Assembly (NCBI RefSeq): GCF_020886055.1
Contig: NZ_AP025184.1
Span: 1,550,001-1,614,000, forward strand
Source of the DNA: Flavobacterium ammoniigenes
GTDB taxonomy: Bacteria > Bacteroidota > Bacteroidia > Flavobacteriales > Flavobacteriaceae
Reading direction: 5' to 3'
DNA: 64,000 bases
Below the pieces are notes generated by a model. The model was not told the origin of the DNA, made no database searches, and saw only the letters and a list, made by a program, of their open reading frames with translations. The translations under genes were made by a program, and so were the position numbers. Shown here in pieces: positions 59,277 through 64,000 of this stretch; the stretch's first letter is position 1, and every line of letters begins with the position of its first letter.

Positions 59277-62189
59277 ATGTCAAAAACACTACCCTTACAA
59301 CAATTGTCAGACGCATTAGAAGGTGATTTATTCTATGACGAATTGCATAAAATCATCTATTCGACAGATGCCTCCACCTACCAAATTAAACCTATTGCGG
59401 TAGCCAGGCCTAAAACGGTAGCCGATATTCAAACTTTGGTCCGTTTTGCCAATGATCATCAAATTCCTTTGACACCAAGAACTGCTGGAACTTCGTTAGC
59501 TGGTCAGACTGTGGGAAGCGGAATTATTGTGGATGTATCCAAATATTTTACCCAAATTGTCTCTTTTGATAAAGAAAATAAAACAGTAACAGTACAACCA
59601 GGCGTTATTCGCGATGAGTTGAATTTGTTTTTAAAACCTCACGGTTTGTTTTTTGGACCGAATACTTCTACATCCAATCGTTGTATGATTGGCGGAATGG
59701 TGGGAAACAACTCTTCGGGAACAACTTCAATTCGGTATGGAGTAACAAGAGATAAGATAGTTGAGCTCAAAGCCATTTTGAGTGATGGTTCAGCTACGGT
59801 TTTCAAATCACTTAGCTCGACCGAGTTTCTCGATAAAACGAAGGGTGATTCTTTAGAAAGTGCTATTTACAGAACACTTTATGAGGAACTTTCGAATACT
59901 GAAACTCAAAAAGAAATTGTTAAAGAGTTTCCAAAACCTGAAATACATCGAAGAAACACAGGATATGCAGTTGATTTATTATTAAAATCAGATTTGTTTT
60001 CAGGATCTGAACCAACGATCAATTTAGGCACCTTACTTTGCGGTAGTGAAGGAACTTTAGCTTTTACAACAGAAGTTACGTTGAAAGTAGACGATTTGCC
60101 TCCTACTCATAATATTATGGTGGCAGCTCATTTTCATACTATTCAAGAAAGTTTAGAAGCGGTGATGATAGCCATGAAGCATCATTTGTATACCTGCGAA
60201 ATGATGGACGATACCATTTTGAATTGTACCAAAACCAATAGGGAACAAGCCAAAAATAGATTTTTTATTCAAGGCGATCCAAAAGCAGTGATCATGCTGG
60301 AAGTGGCTGCAACTACTATTGAGGAAGCAGAACGACAAGCAGATGCCTTAATTGCAGATTTAGAACAACATAATTTTGGCTATGCATTGCCTAAACTATA
60401 CGGAGCAGATATCGATAAAATTAATGAGTTGCGCAAAGCTGGTTTAGGACTTTTAGGAAGTATTGTTGGCGACGATAAAGCGGCTGACTCTATTGAAGAT
60501 ACGGCAGTAGAATTGAGTGACTTGCCTAATTATATTGCTGAATTTGCAGCCATGATGAAAAAACACGGGCAAGATGCTATTTATTATGCCCATGCTGGAG
60601 CTGGTGAATTGCACTTGCGTCCAGTGTTAAATTTAAAAAAGAAAGAAGATTTAAAACTTTTCCGAACAATCGCTACTGAAGTGGCAATTTTGGTAAAAAA
60701 ATACAGAGGTTCGCTTAGTGGAGAACACGGTGACGGAATTGTACGCGGCGAATTTTTGCCTTATATGATCGGCGATTCTAATTACGAACTGCTAAAACGA
60801 ATTAAAAAAGCATTTGATCCCAATGCTATTTTCAACAAAGGACGTATTACCGATACGCCTAAAATGGATGAAAATTTGAGAGTGGAATCCGGTAGAGTGG
60901 AACCAGAGATAGCTACTATTCAAGATTTTTCAGATAGTATGGGAATTTTGCGTGCCGCCGAAAAATGCAATGGATCAGGTGATTGTAGAAAATTACCTTC
61001 AGCTGGTGGGACTTTATGTCCAAGTTATCGAGCTACTCGAAACGAAAAAGATACGACTCGAGCCCGTGCTAATGCATTGAGACAGTACTTAACAGATTCG
61101 GACAAAGAGAATAAATTTGATCAAGAAGAATTGTATCAAGTGTTTGATTTGTGTGTGAGTTGCAAAGCGTGTGCAAGTGAATGTCCGAGTAATGTTGATA
61201 TTGCTTCAATGAAAGCGGAGTTTTTGTACCAATATCAAAAAGCGAATGGATTTTCAAATCGCAACAAAACTTTTGCTTACAATGCAAAATTGAATAATTT
61301 AGGTAGTTTGACCCCTAGACTGACCAATTGGTTTGCCAATTTATCTTTCGTAAAGAAGAAAATGGGTATTGCCCCGCAGCGCGTAGTGCCGCATTTGGCT
61401 CCAAAAACTTTTAGAAAATGGTTGGATACCCATCATAAAGAGCTTGAAGAAGGAACGTATCCAAATGGGCAAGTTATTTTGTTTTGTGACGAGTTTACTA
61501 ATTTTTATGATGTTGGAGTAGGTGTAGACACCTATGAATTGTTGACGAAACTTGGCTATCAAGTGGTTATAGTAGATCATCAGGAAAGCGGACGTGCGTT
61601 TATTTCCAAAGGATTTTTGGAACAAGCTAAAGCAATCGCAACGATTAATGTCGATATTTTTAAAGATTTGGTGACCGATGCAATTCCATTAGTAGGAATT
61701 GAACCTTCAGCTATTCTGACTTTTAGAGATGAATACCTTCGTTTAGCAGAAGATAAACAAGGAGCAGAACAATTAGCCAAACAGGTGTTTACTATTGAAG
61801 AGTTTTTCAAAAACGAAATTGCCAAAGGTGTCATTCGTCCGGATCAATTTTCCGATGAGGTCAAAGAAATTAAAATTCACGGGCACTGTCATCAAAAAGC
61901 ATTAAGTACGGTTGAAGCTACTTTTGCGATGCTGAATTTGCCTGTAAATAATACAGTTACTATTTACAATTCCGGTTGTTGTGGTATGGCAGGCTCTTTT
62001 GGATACGAGGAAGAACATTACGAAATTAGTATGCAAATGGGTGAGGATACTTTGTTTCCAAAAATTAGAGCGACAGATGAAAAAGTGGCAATTGCTGCAG
62101 CAGGAACCAGTTGTCGTCATCAAATATTTGACGGAACGAGTAGAACAGCGCAGCACCCGGTTACAATATTAAAATCTTGTTTGAAATAA
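59277..62189 (+). CDS. Fused FAD-linked oxidase and Fe-S/CCG protein (GlcD-GlcF/Dld type)
   Basis: 970 residues. FAD-binding domain 4 near the start (Thr-Pro-Arg-Thr-Ala-Gly-Thr-Ser-Leu-Ala-Gly-Gln-Thr) and an FAD-oxidase C domain (Gly-Glu-His-Gly-Asp-Gly-Ile-Val-Arg). A partial Fe-S set begins at C564; the 4Fe-4S Cys-Val-Ser-Cys-Lys-Ala-Cys motif begins at C626; and a CCG domain has C901-C902. Such fusions oxidise D-lactate, glycolate or D-2-hydroxyacids. Substrate not fixed by sequence. The longer start at 59,244 is possible; see the -7 box. Confidence 0.9.
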   Translation: MSKTLPLQQLSDALEGDLFYDELHKIIYSTDASTYQIKPIAVARPKTVADIQTLVRFANDHQIPLTPRTAGTSLAGQTVGSGIIVDVSKYFTQIVSFDKENKTVTVQPGVIRDELNLFLKPHGLFFGPNTSTSNRCMIGGMVGNNSSGTTSIRYGVTRDKIVELKAILSDGSATVFKSLSSTEFLDKTKGDSLESAIYRTLYEELSNTETQKEIVKEFPKPEIHRRNTGYAVDLLLKSDLFSGSEPTINLGTLLCGSEGTLAFTTEVTLKVDDLPPTHNIMVAAHFHTIQESLEAVMIAMKHHLYTCEMMDDTILNCTKTNREQAKNRFFIQGDPKAVIMLEVAATTIEEAERQADALIADLEQHNFGYALPKLYGADIDKINELRKAGLGLLGSIVGDDKAADSIEDTAVELSDLPNYIAEFAAMMKKHGQDAIYYAHAGAGELHLRPVLNLKKKEDLKLFRTIATEVAILVKKYRGSLSGEHGDGIVRGEFLPYMIGDSNYELLKRIKKAFDPNAIFNKGRITDTPKMDENLRVESGRVEPEIATIQDFSDSMGILRAAEKCNGSGDCRKLPSAGGTLCPSYRATRNEKDTTRARANALRQYLTDSDKENKFDQEELYQVFDLCVSCKACASECPSNVDIASMKAEFLYQYQKANGFSNRNKTFAYNAKLNNLGSLTPRLTNWFANLSFVKKKMGIAPQRVVPHLAPKTFRKWLDTHHKELEEGTYPNGQVILFCDEFTNFYDVGVGVDTYELLTKLGYQVVIVDHQESGRAFISKGFLEQAKAIATINVDIFKDLVTDAIPLVGIEPSAILTFRDEYLRLAEDKQGAEQLAKQVFTIEEFFKNEIAKGVIRPDQFSDEVKEIKIHGHCHQKALSTVEATFAMLNLPVNNTVTIYNSGCCGMAGSFGYEEEHYEISMQMGEDTLFPKIRATDEKVAIAAAGTSCRHQIFDGTSRTAQHPVTILKSCLK

Positions 62190-62270
62190 TTGATTTTATT
62201 TAAAATGAAATTCTAAGTTTGCAACACAATACATAATACATTATTCACTTTATTGAATACGATTTATACT

Positions 62271-64000
62271 ATGGCATTAAAAGGTTTGTTTAGAAAGAAG
62301 ACAGTTCATGATATCATGAAACAGGTGGAGCAAAATGAAAGTGACGGACATGCTGCATTAGGTAAACATTTAACAGCAAGAGATTTAACAGCCTTTGGTA
62401 TTGCCGCAATCGTAGGAGCAGGTATTTTTAGTACGATTGGTAAAGCCAGTGCCGATGGAGGACCTGCGGTAATTTTTCTTTTTTTGTTCACCGCTTTGGC
62501 TTGTAGCTTTGCTGCTTTTGCTTATGCAGAATTTGCTTCAATGGTTCCTGTTTCAGGATCTGCTTATACCTATTCTTATGTGGCTTTTGGCGAAATTATA
62601 GCTTGGATCATTGGTTGGGCTTTGATTATGGAATATGCTGTGGGTAATATCACTGTTGCCATTTCGTGGAGTGATTATTTTACAGGATTACTGCGGTCTA
62701 CCGGTTTAGATCTTCCCCAATGGATTCAAATGGATTATTTATCCGCTTCCAATGGTTTTAAAGAGGCAAATGCGTTAATGCAAGGAGGTAAATCCTTTGA
62801 CAACTTAAGTGCTAATTTGCAAGACGCCTACACCGCTTGGACCACGAGTCCGGTAATTGGTAGTTTTCATTTTGTAGCCGATATTCCGGCCATGTTGATC
62901 ATTATTGTCATTACGGCTCTAGTGTACAGAGGTATGAAAGAATCTCGTAACGCAGGTAACTTGATGGTATTGGTTAAATTATTTATCATTTTGTTAGTTA
63001 TCGCCGTTGGTGCTTTTTATGTAGATACTACTAATTGGACACCATTTGCACCAAATGGAGTAAGTGGCGTATTAAAAGGGGTGTCGGCAGTATTTTTCGC
63101 TTATATAGGTTTTGATGCCATTTCAACAACGGCCGAAGAATGTAAAGATCCGCAACGAGATTTACCACGTGGTATGATGTGGGCTATTATCATTTGTACT
63201 ATTTTATATATAGTAATCGCTCTTGTCTTAACAGGTATGGTTAGTTACAATGAATTGAATGTAGGCGATCCTTTGGCTTTTGTTTTTGAAAAGTTAGATT
63301 TGAAATGGATGTCGGGTATTATTGCAGTTAGTGCAGTAATTGCAATGGCTAGCGTTTTGTTAGTGTTCCAAATGGGACAACCACGTATTTGGATGAGCAT
63401 GAGTAGAGATGGATTGCTACCAAAGAAATTCTCTCGAGTACATCCTAAATTCAAAACACCTTCTTACGCTACTATTGTTACTGGTTTTGTAGTAGGTATT
63501 CCAGCCTTATTTATGAATTTAACTATGGTAACTGATTTATGCAGTATCGGAACTTTATTTGCATTTGTATTGGTTTGTGCTGGAGTTTTAGTATTACAAA
63601 ACAAACCGGATATTCCGAGAGGAAAATTCAAGACGCCTTATGTGAATTCGAAATACATTTTTCCGGTAGCCTTGATTATCGGTTTAGTGTATGCTTTTGT
63701 TTATAACAATGACGCAACCATGGGGTTTCTAACCAATGAAACTCAAGTTAATTCGTCTGAAGCTATTATTACCGCTTTGGATAAATCAGATACAGATAAA
63801 GTATACCAATACTTGGTTGGGTTAGAATCTAAACCATCTACTAATGATGTGGAAGCTTTATTAAGCCAATACCAAGAGGATACTGTTAAATATGAAGCCA
63901 TTGTGGCTCAATTACCAATTGCAGATGCTATTAAGTATGAAAGTGGATTTGATTTGTTCAAACACAAAATTCCGATGTGGATTTTTCTAATTTCATTAAT
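62271..64000 (+). CDS. APC-superfamily amino acid permease (cationic type), C-terminus outside window
   Basis: 576 residues visible from an ATG at 62,271, running off the window. The N-terminus has a 35-residue cytoplasmic tail; then Ala-Ile-Val-Gly-Ala-Gly-Ile-Phe-Ser-Thr (APC hallmark, helix 1). About 11 helices are readable and the Glu-Glu-Cys-Lys-Asp-Pro-Gln-Arg-Asp-Leu-Pro motif of cationic (CAT-type) transporters is present. An unusual soluble-looking insert of about 75 residues (around 490-565) lies between late helices. Likely an importer of amino acids in the inner membrane. Confidence 0.9.
   Translation, partial: MALKGLFRKKTVHDIMKQVEQNESDGHAALGKHLTARDLTAFGIAAIVGAGIFSTIGKASADGGPAVIFLFLFTALACSFAAFAYAEFASMVPVSGSAYTYSYVAFGEIIAWIIGWALIMEYAVGNITVAISWSDYFTGLLRSTGLDLPQWIQMDYLSASNGFKEANALMQGGKSFDNLSANLQDAYTAWTTSPVIGSFHFVADIPAMLIIIVITALVYRGMKESRNAGNLMVLVKLFIILLVIAVGAFYVDTTNWTPFAPNGVSGVLKGVSAVFFAYIGFDAISTTAEECKDPQRDLPRGMMWAIIICTILYIVIALVLTGMVSYNELNVGDPLAFVFEKLDLKWMSGIIAVSAVIAMASVLLVFQMGQPRIWMSMSRDGLLPKKFSRVHPKFKTPSYATIVTGFVVGIPALFMNLTMVTDLCSIGTLFAFVLVCAGVLVLQNKPDIPRGKFKTPYVNSKYIFPVALIIGLVYAFVYNNDATMGFLTNETQVNSSEAIITALDKSDTDKVYQYLVGLESKPSTNDVEALLSQYQEDTVKYEAIVAQLPIADAIKYESGFDLFKHKIPMWIFLISL

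Noticed and set aside
1-64000. CRISPR array
   Set aside because: No regularly spaced short repeats seen anywhere.

Overview
The window looks like a Flavobacterium or close relative (Bacteroidetes, Flavobacteriaceae). It is AT-rich. Genes lack Shine-Dalgarno sites, and several starts are preceded by TAnnTTTG -7 boxes. Core genes such as ftsK, lolA, lptG-type, ribBA-type, tpx and anmK occur in typical Bacteroidetes forms, and the integrase is of the Bacteroidetes IntDOT kind.

Positions 1-15.5 kb hold one leftward operon of defence character. It starts with a 1612-residue helicase-nuclease with a GreA/GreB-like tail. It continues with type I restriction-modification genes hsdM, hsdS and hsdR, with a DUF932-like gene between S and R. 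It ends with a YgjP-type metallopeptidase, a PD-(D/E)XK nuclease and a DUF2779/Cas4-like nuclease cut by the window edge. Positions 15.6-22.2 kb are a patchwork: a RhuM/Fic-like gene beside a truncated copy of itself, both flanked by a diverged 158-bp direct repeat; secreted or lipoprotein genes; and a WYL regulator whose probable operator (TCCGTA-N7-TACGGA) also lies in front of a two-gene unit of unknown function about 2 kb away.

Positions 22.2-43.4 kb are interpreted as a 21.2-kb integrative element in the 3' end of tRNA-Ser(UGA). An IntDOT-like integrase lies next to the tRNA, and a 13-bp copy of the tRNA 3' end lies at 22,198. The left cargo arm reads leftward: a vWA protein and a DUF6717-like protein, a Cys-rich protein of unknown fold, a 1030-residue beta-propeller, and a PrimPol fused to a DnaQ-type exonuclease. 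The right cargo arm reads rightward: three small proteins, then DUF805, vWA, PP2C and a membrane protein kinase (a TerY-P-like signalling triad), an L,D-transpeptidase and membrane proteins. A hipBA pair and the integration functions close the element.

Positions 43.6-64 kb are ordinary chromosome. An operon runs tpx-dgk-ftsK-lolA-lptG-ribBA (envelope, division, riboflavin). Peroxiredoxin and thioredoxin genes follow. Next is a muropeptide-recycling operon (SSS symporter, anmK, GHL10 hydrolase, AmpG-like MFS, NagZ-like hydrolase). Divergent from it are a GlcD-GlcF-type fused oxidase and a truncated APC amino acid permease. All calls come from reading the sequence. No database search was run.
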